Made by a program: the position numbers and the translations under genes. The notes under the pieces were generated by a model that did no database searches, had not been told where the DNA came from, and was given only the letters and a program-made list of their open reading frames with translations. A DNA stretch of 64,000 nt from an uncultured Porphyromonadaceae bacterium. GTDB lineage: Bacteria; Bacteroidota; Bacteroidia; Bacteroidales; Muribaculaceae. The stretch is taken from positions 1 to 64,000 of the forward strand of contig CALEUL010000033.1 in NCBI GenBank assembly GCA_937921035.1. The letters run 5' to 3'. Every line of letters begins with the position of its first letter. Positions within the stretch are counted from its first letter, which is position 1. Below are positions 8,118-15,485 of this stretch, piece by piece.

Positions 8118-9058
8118 ATCTGATTGTTGTTTTGGTTCATTCTGTTGGATTCTTCAACTGCACCGACAAAAATCTCGTCCATCGTGGGCAGCATGCGTCG
8201 GAAGCCGGCGATGTCTACCGCCTCGTTGGCGCGTGCGATAAATGCGCGCACATCCGCAGCAGTGGCAAGGCGCACATCCGCAGTTGCAAAACCGTCGGGA
8301 CTGATGCCGCCGAGGGTTATGCTGGCGTTATCTATTGCCGTGAGGCGCGATGGGTCGCCGGTGAAGGCAATCTCGTAGCGATGATCGGCAAAACGCTCGC
8401 GAATCTCGCGCACGTTGCCGCTTAGGATGTCGTGCGATTTGTTGATAAGCGTAATTTCGTCGCACAGTTCTTCCACACTTGCCATGTTGTGGGTGGAGAA
8501 GATAACCGTAGCGCCCTGATCGCGCAGACGCAGAATCTCGCGTTTGAGCACACCGGCGTTTATCGGGTCGAAGCCCGAGAAAGGCTCGTCGAAAATCAGC
8601 AGTTCGGGGTTATGAAGCACGGTTACGATGAACTGAACCTTCTGGGCCATGCCCTTGGATAGTTCCTCCACTTTCTTGTTCCACCAGTCGCTTATCTCCA
8701 GCCGCTCGAACCACTGGCGCAGCGAAGCCTCGGCCTCCTTGCGGTTCAGGCCCTTCAGGCGTGCGAAGAACAGCGCCTGGTCGCCGACCTTCATTTTCTT
8801 ATATAGACCGCGTTCTTCGGGCAAGTAACCGATGTTCACAACATCGTCGGCCGTCATGGGATGGCCGTTGAAAGTTACCGTTCCGCTGTCCGGAGCTGTT
8901 ATATGGTTGATAATTCGCAAAAGAGTGGTTTTGCCGGCGCCATTGGGACCAAGCAGACCGTACACCTTCCCGCGGGGAACGTGTATCGAAACATCGTCGA
9001 GCGCACGGTGGCCCGTGAAATCTTTAACGATGTTTTCCGCACATAAGATGTTATCCAT
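8114..9058 (-). CDS. ABC transporter ATP-binding protein (NatA-like)
   Basis: The 314-residue ATPase subunit has Walker A GPNGAGKT (near residue 40), a Q-loop region in GYLPEERGLYKK, signature LSKGMAQKVQ and Walker B LLIFDEPFSGFDP, followed by the H-loop STHNM. The C-terminal 80 residues after the nucleotide-binding domain are the DUF4162-type extension common in this exporter group. The ATG at 9058 is used because the family starts at MDNILCAENIVKDF; the longer reading to 9157 adds an unrelated basic stretch. It forms an operon with the permease at 6852-8117 (ATGA overlap). Confidence 0.92.
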   Translation of the reverse strand: MDNILCAENIVKDFTGHRALDDVSIHVPRGKVYGLLGPNGAGKTTLLRIINHITAPDSGTVTFNGHPMTADDVVNIGYLPEERGLYKKMKVGDQALFFARLKGLNRKEAEASLRQWFERLEISDWWNKKVEELSKGMAQKVQFIVTVLHNPELLIFDEPFSGFDPINAGVLKREILRLRDQGATVIFSTHNMASVEELCDEITLINKSHDILSGNVREIRERFADHRYEIAFTGDPSRLTAIDNASITLGGISPDGFATADVRLATAADVRAFIARANEAVDIAGFRRMLPTMDEIFVGAVEESNRMNQNNNQI

Positions 9059-9166
9059 ATTTTTTTTGATGTGTTGACTGGTTATACGCGGTGTTTTTCG
9101 CGTAGTACTGATTATTGGACGCAAAAAACTCCAAAAAATTTCGCGTGTGGCCGACAAATTTTGCCG

Positions 9167-9940
9167 TCAATCGTCAGAATACTCTTTTACAGATAGTTGA
9201 GAGCCGTCAAAAACAGCATAAGTGCTCCGGTTTATCCAGTTACCCAGCACAAGAAGGCGACATGCGGGCGTAACGGGTTTGTCTGCCACGATATGCAGAT
9301 GGCCGATAATTACATACCGCAGGTCGGGCTGAAGCATAGATATCCTGCGTGCCTCGTCCTCAGCTGCGCGGAGGCCTTTCTCAACAATTTCAGGATTTGG
9401 CTTACGTTCGGCGCCCTTGCGGCTGTGCGAGCTCCATCCGTAGGCAAATGGCATTGTCCACCGCGGATGAATTCCTGCATACAGCCACTGGCAAAAGCGG
9501 TTGTGGAATATGGCACGCAGCATCCGGTAGCCCATCGGCTGCCGGCCGAAATCATCGCCGTGTCCCAGGAAGAAAAGGGTGCCGTCTATGCGCCGCTCCA
9601 CGCCACCGTTCTTGGCATCTATAACCTCGATGCCGATTTCGGTCTGCATATAATCGAACAGCCATATATCGTGGTTGCCAATGAACCAAACAATTTCTAT
9701 GCCGGCATCGGCCATGCGTGCCAGCTGCCCGAAAAAACGGACATGGCCGCGAGGCACCACTGAACGGTACTCGAACCAGTAGTCGAGCACATCGCCAAGC
9801 AGATAAACGGCACAGGCATCGTTCTCGATGCTGCGCAGGAACGATACCACACGATTTTCATGCGCCCTGGGATCGGCGATATAGCTCGCGCCCAAGTGCA
9901 TGTCGCTAAGGAAATAAGTGTTCCGTCGCTGTTGTGTCAT
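9167..9940 (-). CDS. lpxH: UDP-2,3-diacylglucosamine diphosphatase
   Basis: The 257-residue metallophosphoesterase hydrolyses UDP-2,3-diacylglucosamine to lipid X and UMP, the fourth step of lipid A synthesis, at the inner face of the cytoplasmic membrane. The family metal-ligand motifs appear in order: SDMHLG, GDVLDYWFE, GNHDIW, LGHGDDFG and the GHLH near the C-terminus. The ATG at 9940 overlaps the stop codon of the upstream DUF59 gene (ATGA), which fixes the start and indicates coupling; the longer reading to 9991 lies within that gene. The length matches the LpxH family. Confidence 0.92.
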   Translation of the reverse strand: MTQQRRNTYFLSDMHLGASYIADPRAHENRVVSFLRSIENDACAVYLLGDVLDYWFEYRSVVPRGHVRFFGQLARMADAGIEIVWFIGNHDIWLFDYMQTEIGIEVIDAKNGGVERRIDGTLFFLGHGDDFGRQPMGYRMLRAIFHNRFCQWLYAGIHPRWTMPFAYGWSSHSRKGAERKPNPEIVEKGLRAAEDEARRISMLQPDLRYVIIGHLHIVADKPVTPACRLLVLGNWINRSTYAVFDGSQLSVKEYSDD

Positions 9941-10257
9941 AGGAGACCAAGCTCCAGTTTTGCTTCCTCGCTCATCATGTCCTGAGTCCACTCAGGCTCG
10001 AACACGATGTTAACATTCACCTTAGTAACGCCTTCGATGCTTTCCAGCTTCGTGCGTACGTCCTCTATTATAAAGTCGGCCATAGGGCAGTTTGGAGCGG
10101 TAAGGGTGATGTCGACATCAAGCTCGCCGTCGTCGTTGAGATCGATTTTATACACGAGGCCGAGGCTGTAGATGTCTACGGGTATTTCGGGGTCGTAGAC
10201 TGTGCGGAGCAGCTCCACGACTTTTTCTTCTACTTTGAGTTTTTCTTCGGGTGTCAT
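9937..10257 (-). CDS. DUF59/MIP18-family iron-sulfur assembly protein (SufT/PaaD-like)
   Basis: This small protein (106 residues) is a single DUF59 domain: TVYDPEIPVDIYSLGLVY, followed by ITLTAPNCPMADFI with the conserved cysteine, and a VNVNIVFEPEW ending. The family works in iron-sulfur cluster assembly or transfer in the cytoplasm. The ATG at 10257 is preferred over a TTG at 10284. A -7 box (TACCTTTG, 10262-10269) ends only 4-5 bases before this ATG, so the mRNA may be nearly leaderless. It overlaps lpxH by 4 bases; no functional link with lipid A is evident. Confidence 0.9.
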   Translation of the reverse strand: MTPEEKLKVEEKVVELLRTVYDPEIPVDIYSLGLVYKIDLNDDGELDVDITLTAPNCPMADFIIEDVRTKLESIEGVTKVNVNIVFEPEWTQDMMSEEAKLELGLL

Positions 10258-10261
10258 GCCG

Positions 10262-10269
10262 CAAAGGTA
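10262..10269 (-). promoter_or_regulatory. -7 box of the DUF59-lpxH operon
   Basis: TACCTTTG on the minus strand. The predicted transcript start falls at or next to the ATG at 10257. Confidence 0.45.
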
Positions 10270-10323
10270 GTCATTAATTTTCAATCCGCAATGAAGGCAC
10301 CGCTGCCCCAGGGATATCCGGGG

Positions 10324-10704
10324 TTATTTCGCCGGCAGATGTTGCCTGCGGTACTGCCCAGGAGTAACACCATCCATCACAGCCAGGAATGTTCTATGGA
10401 ACGAACTGTGCGACGAAAAGCCGCACCTCATGGCAACGTCGCCGATTGGGGCGTGCACGTCGTCGAGCAGCAGGGCGCAAGCATATGCAATGCGCCTGTC
10501 GCGAACATATTCCTGAAAACTTTTGCCGAATCCGTTGTTGAACAGTCGGGAGATATAAGTGCGGTTAAGGTCTATGGCTCGTGTAACATCGAGTAGCTTC
10601 AGATGTGGATCGAGATATGGCTTCTCCTCGTCCATCCATTTGTCGATGGCGAGCATATAATCCTTTATAAGGCTATTAAAATGTGTTGTAGTTTCGTCGG
10701 ACAT
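10324..10704 (-). CDS. AraC-type helix-turn-helix protein (DNA-binding domain only)
   Basis: The 126-residue protein consists of a short N-terminal helix region and a complete AraC/XylS DNA-binding domain with both HTH units (RAIDLNRTYISRLFNNGFGKSFQEYV and the second around VAMRCGFSSHSSFHRTFL ... TPGQYRR). There is no sensor or membrane domain, unlike the common Bacteroidales HTH_18 proteins in which this domain ends a longer membrane-bound regulator. It may be a stand-alone regulator (as MarA or SoxS are) or a relic of a larger protein. No target operon is obvious. Confidence 0.85.
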   Translation of the reverse strand: MSDETTTHFNSLIKDYMLAIDKWMDEEKPYLDPHLKLLDVTRAIDLNRTYISRLFNNGFGKSFQEYVRDRRIAYACALLLDDVHAPIGDVAMRCGFSSHSSFHRTFLAVMDGVTPGQYRRQHLPAK

Positions 10705-11105
10705 GTCTGTCGTCTGTTTTCACCGCACCACGGCGGCGGGGTTGTTAATGGTTATAAAAGTAAAGTGTACAATCCTCGAAATCGCATTTTGCAGTAATAA
10801 GATAACAAGCTCTGCATTACAAATCCGGTTAATGATTTTCATCGCGATTAGAAGTTAATTTACGATATGTAAAAAGATTAAACGATTATGAGGATGCTTA
10901 TTCGGGGTGCAAATTTATATTTTTTGATTGTTTCGGGAAAATGGTTTTGTACGCACTGTAAAAGGATGGTGTTAATAAACAGTAAAGTTTGTTAAACCAA
11001 TATAAACACGCCCATATATTGAGCCATATCAACAAAAAAAACCGCAGGAACGTTTTTGTCCTGCGGTGGTCTTTTTTGATTCAATTTTTTGTGTGGCCGG
11101 GGAAA
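10705..11105. other. Intergenic region of 401 bp
   Basis: No gene is seen. The region is AT-rich. It holds the nadB terminator (11041-11067) and a minus-strand TAAATTTG (10910-10917) that could drive the HTH gene with a leader of about 200 bases. Confidence 0.5.
11041..11067 (-). terminator. Intrinsic terminator of nadB
   Basis: A 9-bp stem (ACCGCAGGA / TCCTGCGGT) is followed on the minus strand by a run of seven to eight T. Confidence 0.85.
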
Positions 11106-12692
11106 TTACAGTTCCAGCTGTTTATCGTGAGGCGGATAATCGATTGTGTAGTGAAGTCCACGCGACTCGCGACGCTCCTTGGCCTGACGCATGATAAGGT
11201 AACCTACATTAATAATATTGCGGAGCTCGCATATTTCGCGGGAAGCCTTCGAGCATTTGAACAGACGCTCGGTTTCCTCGTAGAGGATGTCGAGGCGGTT
11301 CCAAGCACGGTCCAGACGCAAATTCGAGCGCACGATACCCACGTAGTAACCCATTATCTGGTTTACCTCGCGTATGCTCTGGGTAATAAGCACCATTTCC
11401 TCGTTGTGCTGGGTGCCCTCGTCGTTCCAAGCCGGCACGTCGGTGCGCAGGCCGATATGAGGCACTTCCTGCAATGCGTGTTTTGCGGCAGCGTCGGCAT
11501 ACACAACCGCCTCGATGAGCGAGTTTGAAGCCAGACGGTTACCGCCGTGCAGACCGGTGCATGAGCACTCACCGAGGGCATACAGATGCCTGATGGACGA
11601 TTCACCGTTGAGGTCTACCCTGATGCCGCCGCAAAGGTAGTGAGCGGCCGGAGCCACGGGAATATAGTCCTTGGTTATGTCGATACCCAGCGAGAGACAC
11701 TTGGCATAGATGTTTGGGAAATGCTTCTTGGTTTCCTCCGGGTCCTTGTGAGTAACGTCGAGATATACATGGTCGTCGCCGTGGAGCTTCATTTCCGAGT
11801 CGATGGCGCGTGCAACGATGTCGCGTGGCGCCAGCGACAGGCGCGGGTCGTACTTTTGCATGAATTCCTCGCCCTTGAGGTTGCGCAGGACGGCACCGTA
11901 GCCTCGCATGGCCTCGGTGATAAGGAACGAAGGACGGTCTCCAGGATGATATAGCGCAGTTGGGTGGAACTGAATGAATTCCATATCGGCAACAGTTCCT
12001 TTTGCACGGTATACCATCGCAATACCGTCGCCCGTAGCCACAAGCGGGTTTGTCGTTGTCTGATAAACGGCTCCGCATCCGCCGGTGGCCATAACCGTAA
12101 CCTTGCTGAGGAAGGTATCTACCCTGCTCTGCTGTATATCGAGCACATAGGCTCCATAGCAAGTTATGTCCGGCGTGCGGCGGGTAACTATTTTGCCCAG
12201 ATGGTGCTGTGTAATTATTTCAATGGCGAAGTGATGTTCGAAGACATCGATGTTCGGAGATTTACGCACAGCTTTAATAAGGCTGTCCTGAATCTCGAAT
12301 CCTGTGTTGTCGGCATGGTGCAGTATTCGGAACTCGCTGTGTCCGCCTTCGCGGTGCAGGTCGAAACCGCCGTCGGCGTTCTTGTCGAAATCCACGCCCC
12401 AGCTAATCAGTTCGCGTATTTGCTCCGGAGCTCCTTTCACCACCTTTTCCACAGCCTTAGGGTCGCTGAGCCAGTCGCCGGCCACCATAGTGTCGTGAAT
12501 GTGTTTGTCAAAATCGTCTACTTCGAGATTGGTAACGGAGGCGACGCCACCCTGAGCGAGCGCTGTATTTGCCTCGTCGAGAGTTGTTTTGCACACCAGA
12601 GCGACTCTTCCGCCTTCGCGGGCAACTTTAAGGGCAAAGCTCATGCCGGCAATGCCCGAGCCTATCACAAGATAGTCGTATTCGTATGTCAT
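11106..12692 (-). CDS. nadB: L-aspartate oxidase
   Basis: The 528-residue flavoprotein oxidises L-aspartate to iminoaspartate, the first step of de novo NAD synthesis, in the cytoplasm. The N-terminal FAD dinucleotide fold is clear (GSGIAG, residues 11-16), followed by NTALAQGGVA and HREGGHSEFRILHH, which are diagnostic of NadB against the related fumarate reductase and succinate dehydrogenase subunits. The C-terminal helical domain has RLDRAWNRL. The ATG at 12692 is used: the longer reading extends through the promoter, whose -7 box is at 12716-12723. nadA and nadC are not adjacent. It diverges from the MATE gene. Confidence 0.95.
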   Translation of the reverse strand: MTYEYDYLVIGSGIAGMSFALKVAREGGRVALVCKTTLDEANTALAQGGVASVTNLEVDDFDKHIHDTMVAGDWLSDPKAVEKVVKGAPEQIRELISWGVDFDKNADGGFDLHREGGHSEFRILHHADNTGFEIQDSLIKAVRKSPNIDVFEHHFAIEIITQHHLGKIVTRRTPDITCYGAYVLDIQQSRVDTFLSKVTVMATGGCGAVYQTTTNPLVATGDGIAMVYRAKGTVADMEFIQFHPTALYHPGDRPSFLITEAMRGYGAVLRNLKGEEFMQKYDPRLSLAPRDIVARAIDSEMKLHGDDHVYLDVTHKDPEETKKHFPNIYAKCLSLGIDITKDYIPVAPAAHYLCGGIRVDLNGESSIRHLYALGECSCTGLHGGNRLASNSLIEAVVYADAAAKHALQEVPHIGLRTDVPAWNDEGTQHNEEMVLITQSIREVNQIMGYYVGIVRSNLRLDRAWNRLDILYEETERLFKCSKASREICELRNIINVGYLIMRQAKERRESRGLHYTIDYPPHDKQLEL

Positions 12693-12715
12693 TTCCTTTT
12701 GTTTTAAGGTCGGCG

Positions 12716-12723
12716 CAAAGTTA
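12716..12723 (-). promoter_or_regulatory. -7 box of nadB
   Basis: TAACTTTG on the minus strand, about 24 bases before the ATG. It is arranged divergently with the MATE promoter 45 bases away. Confidence 0.6.
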
Positions 12724-12767
12724 ATAAATTTCAGCTGCATTTCTATTAAAAAGACAGAAAAAAGGCG

Positions 12768-12775
12768 TATCTTTG
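12768..12775 (+). promoter_or_regulatory. -7 box of the MATE gene
   Basis: TATCTTTG gives a predicted start near 12782 and a leader of about 40 bases to the ATG at 12822. Confidence 0.55.
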
Positions 12776-12821
12776 CAAGCACAGAACGCCGCAGCGCGAG
12801 TTGCGGGACAAAGGGCTACCA

Positions 12822-14210
12822 ATGGATAAAAGCAAATCGAATCAGATAGACATGCTCAACGGCAACCTTACGCGAGCAATGCTCACGTTCGCGCTGCCGC
12901 TTATCGCCACAGGCATGCTGCAACAGTCGTTCAACTCGGTGGACATCGCCGTGGCCGGCCGCTTCGCAGGGCACGGGGCACTTGCCGCCGTGGGCTGCAA
13001 CGGCCCGGTAATAGGCTTGATAATAAACATGTTTCTCGGACTGGCAATAGGTGTCAATGTCGTAATAGCCAACTATATAGGTCAGCGCAACAGCGAGCGC
13101 GTGAAGCGCACCGTAGGAGCTGCAATGTTCATGTCCGTAATATGCGGCCTGATAATGATGAGCGTGGCACTGTTCGTCTCGCGCCCGGTACACCGCCTGC
13201 TTGGCACCCCAGAGGATGTCATGGACCAGGCCGTCAGATATCTGCAGATCATGGGCTACGGGATGCCGTTCATGATAGTGTACAACTTCGGCGCCGCCGT
13301 CCTGCGAAGCATCGGCGACACAAAACGTCCTTTCTACATCCTTGTGATTACCGGCATTCTGAATGTAGGTTTAAATTTTCTTTTTGTTGTCGGTTTCCAC
13401 ATGGGCGTGGCCGGCGTTGCATGGGGCACCGTTATATCCACAGCCTTGAACGCCGCGGCGATAGTGTACCTGCTGCTCCGCAAAGGTGGCGACGTTACCC
13501 TTTTTCCGTCGCTTATACGCCCGTACAGCCACGAAACAGTGAAAATATGTAAGATCGGTATTCCCGCAGGATTGCAGACAACCGTTTTCGCCCTCTCCAA
13601 CGTGTTTATCCTTTCGGCCATCAACACCTTCGGCACTGCTGGCGCGGCCGGTTCGGCGGCAGCGCTGAACTTCGAATTCTACACCTATTTCGTTATTTCG
13701 GCTTTCGCCCAGACAGCGACAGCCTTCACCGGCCAGAATTACGGTGCCAATCAGATAGCGCGTATCCGTCGGATTTTCAGGCTAAGCCTTATAATGTCCC
13801 TCATAGCCACGGCGGTAATGGTGCTGATAATACTTTGGCAGCGCGACCTGTTCCTTCTGGCGTTCACAGACGAGCCGGAAGTGTTACGTTACGCCGGCGT
13901 GCGCGTCTGCGTTGTTCTGGGCTTCCAGATAATAGCCTGCTACTACGAATGCGCCGGCGGCACCATGCGCGGCATGGGCCATTCCATGACACCGGCAATA
14001 ATCACCATTGTCGGCACGTGTGTGCTGCGTCTGCTGTGGGTATATTTCTTCCCATACCAAGGTTCGTTCGGCGCCCTGCTGGCAGTATACCCCGTTTCCT
14101 GGATTCTTACAGACATAATGATGTACATAGCCATGCGCCGCATCGTCCGCCGTCTCCCCGGCTGGCACATCCGCCCCGCCGCACAAGTACAGCATTCAAT
14201 AGCCAAATAA
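12822..14210 (+). CDS. MATE-family multidrug efflux transporter
   Basis: This 462-residue integral membrane protein has the twelve-helix pattern of the MatE family in two homologous halves. Typical features are LTFALPLIATGMLQQSFN in helix 1, GRFAGHGALAAVGCNGP, and ANYIGQRN in the first half, matched by TGQNYGANQ in the second. Family members export cationic compounds in exchange for Na+ or H+ across the inner membrane; the substrate is not predictable. The ATG at 12822 fits the promoter better than the upstream TTG at 12801. It runs towards the sigma factor gene, which has its own promoter. Confidence 0.92.
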   Translation: MDKSKSNQIDMLNGNLTRAMLTFALPLIATGMLQQSFNSVDIAVAGRFAGHGALAAVGCNGPVIGLIINMFLGLAIGVNVVIANYIGQRNSERVKRTVGAAMFMSVICGLIMMSVALFVSRPVHRLLGTPEDVMDQAVRYLQIMGYGMPFMIVYNFGAAVLRSIGDTKRPFYILVITGILNVGLNFLFVVGFHMGVAGVAWGTVISTALNAAAIVYLLLRKGGDVTLFPSLIRPYSHETVKICKIGIPAGLQTTVFALSNVFILSAINTFGTAGAAGSAAALNFEFYTYFVISAFAQTATAFTGQNYGANQIARIRRIFRLSLIMSLIATAVMVLIILWQRDLFLLAFTDEPEVLRYAGVRVCVVLGFQIIACYYECAGGTMRGMGHSMTPAIITIVGTCVLRLLWVYFFPYQGSFGALLAVYPVSWILTDIMMYIAMRRIVRRLPGWHIRPAAQVQHSIAK

Positions 14211-14345
14211 CCTTAAAAAAGCTGTTTTTGAATACGTTGGGGGCTGCATTCGCGTTATTGCTAATGTGAACATGGCAGAATGCGTTTTTTTTGCCGTTTT
14301 TCACACGGGCAGCAATTAAAATTTGTTGCAGTAAAAAAAAATTTG

Positions 14346-14353
14346 TAACTTTG
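14346..14353 (+). promoter_or_regulatory. -7 box of the primary sigma factor gene
   Basis: TAACTTTG, with a TTTG -33 element at 14322-14325 and a 20-base spacer, an excellent Bacteroidetes housekeeping promoter. Confidence 0.7.
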
Positions 14354-14390
14354 CACGCTATTTGCAACCCAACCGCTTCTATAAAGACAA

Positions 14391-15251
14391 ATGAGACAGC
14401 TAAAAATCACCAAGTCAATTACTAACCGCGAAAGCGCCTCCCTTGACAAGTACCTCCAGGAAATAGGCCGCGAGGAACTTATATCCGTCGAGGAAGAGGT
14501 AGAACTGGCACAGCGCATACGCCAGGGCGACCAGGTCGCTCTGGAGAAACTTACGCGCGCCAATCTCCGCTTCGTGGTATCGGTTGCCAAACAATATCAG
14601 AACCAGGGCCTCTCGCTGCCCGACCTTATCAACGAAGGCAACTTCGGTCTGATTAAGGCCGCCCGCAAATTCGACGAGACCCGCGGTTTCAAATTCATTT
14701 CCTACGCCGTATGGTGGATTCGCCAGTCCATCCTTCAGGCACTTGCCGAACAGAGCCGTATCGTACGTCTGCCTCTGAACCAGGTTGGCTCGCTCAACAA
14801 AATCGGCAAGGCACTCTCCAAATTCGAGCAGGAGAACGAACGGCGTCCCTCGCCCGAGGAACTTGCCGAAAAACTTGACGTACCCGTTGAAAAAATTGCC
14901 GACACCCTCAAAGTATCGGGCCGACACATTTCCGTTGACGCACCTTTCGTAGAAGGCGAGGACAACAGCCTCCTTGACGTGCTTACCAACGACGACAGCC
15001 CTATGGCCGACGCAGCCCTGACCCAGGAGTCGCTTTCCAACGAGGTAGACCGCGCACTGCGCCAGCTCCACGAGCGCGAACGCGAGATACTCAAGATGTT
15101 CTTCGGCATCGGCTGTCAGGAAATGACACTGGAAGAAATCGGCGACAAGTTCGACCTCACGCGCGAGCGTGTGCGCCAGATAAAGGAAAAGGCAATCCGC
15201 AGGCTCAAAGGACAGAAAAGCCGACTGTTAAAGAGCTACCTCGGCTCTTGA
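14391..15251 (+). CDS. rpoD: Primary RNA polymerase sigma factor (sigma-70, Bacteroidetes type)
   Basis: The 286-residue protein is the housekeeping sigma factor. Region 1.2 is near residues 15-45 (SLDKYLQEIGREELISVEEE), region 2 spans about 60-130 with the core-binding LPDLINEGNFGLIKAARKFD and the -10-recognising YAVWWIRQSI, region 3 about 140-215, and region 4 ends with the HTH EEIGDKFDLTRERVRQIKEKAIRRLK. Region 1.1 and the long non-conserved insert are absent, as is normal in Bacteroidetes, whose promoters use TAnnTTTG and TTTG rather than the E. coli boxes. Many such promoters occur in this window. It is monocistronic with a terminator. Confidence 0.96.
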   Translation: MRQLKITKSITNRESASLDKYLQEIGREELISVEEEVELAQRIRQGDQVALEKLTRANLRFVVSVAKQYQNQGLSLPDLINEGNFGLIKAARKFDETRGFKFISYAVWWIRQSILQALAEQSRIVRLPLNQVGSLNKIGKALSKFEQENERRPSPEELAEKLDVPVEKIADTLKVSGRHISVDAPFVEGEDNSLLDVLTNDDSPMADAALTQESLSNEVDRALRQLHEREREILKMFFGIGCQEMTLEEIGDKFDLTRERVRQIKEKAIRRLKGQKSRLLKSYLGS

Positions 15252-15271
15252 CGAACAGCCACACAGAACAG

Positions 15272-15296
15272 CCGGCCCGAAAGGTCGGTTTTTTTT
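15272..15296 (+). terminator. Intrinsic terminator of the sigma factor gene
   Basis: A short GC stem (CGGCC / GGTCG, one G-T pair) with loop CGAAA is followed by eight T. Confidence 0.7.
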
Positions 15297-15404
15297 GTAT
15301 CCGACAAAAGGAAGCGCCCATTCTGCATCGGTCTCACGAGGTCTCACAAGTTCGATATGTACCGATATTTGCGAATTTATTTTGGGCGGATAACATTTTT
15401 TCCA

Positions 15405-15412
15405 TACCTTTG
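15405..15412 (+). promoter_or_regulatory. -7 box of the GH13 gene
   Basis: TACCTTTG with a TTTG -33 box at 15381-15384 and a 20-base spacer. The leader is about 65 bases. Confidence 0.65.
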
Positions 15413-15485
15413 CGGAACTATACGCAGCATTTGTGTGAAAAACTTTTAAGATTATATCATAACTACCTGAAATTCTCTTATAAAC

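Noticed and set aside
10324..10704. AraC-type gene as a truncated pseudogene
   Set aside because: Both HTH units are intact and stand-alone AraC domains are common. There is no upstream remnant of a sensor domain in another frame.
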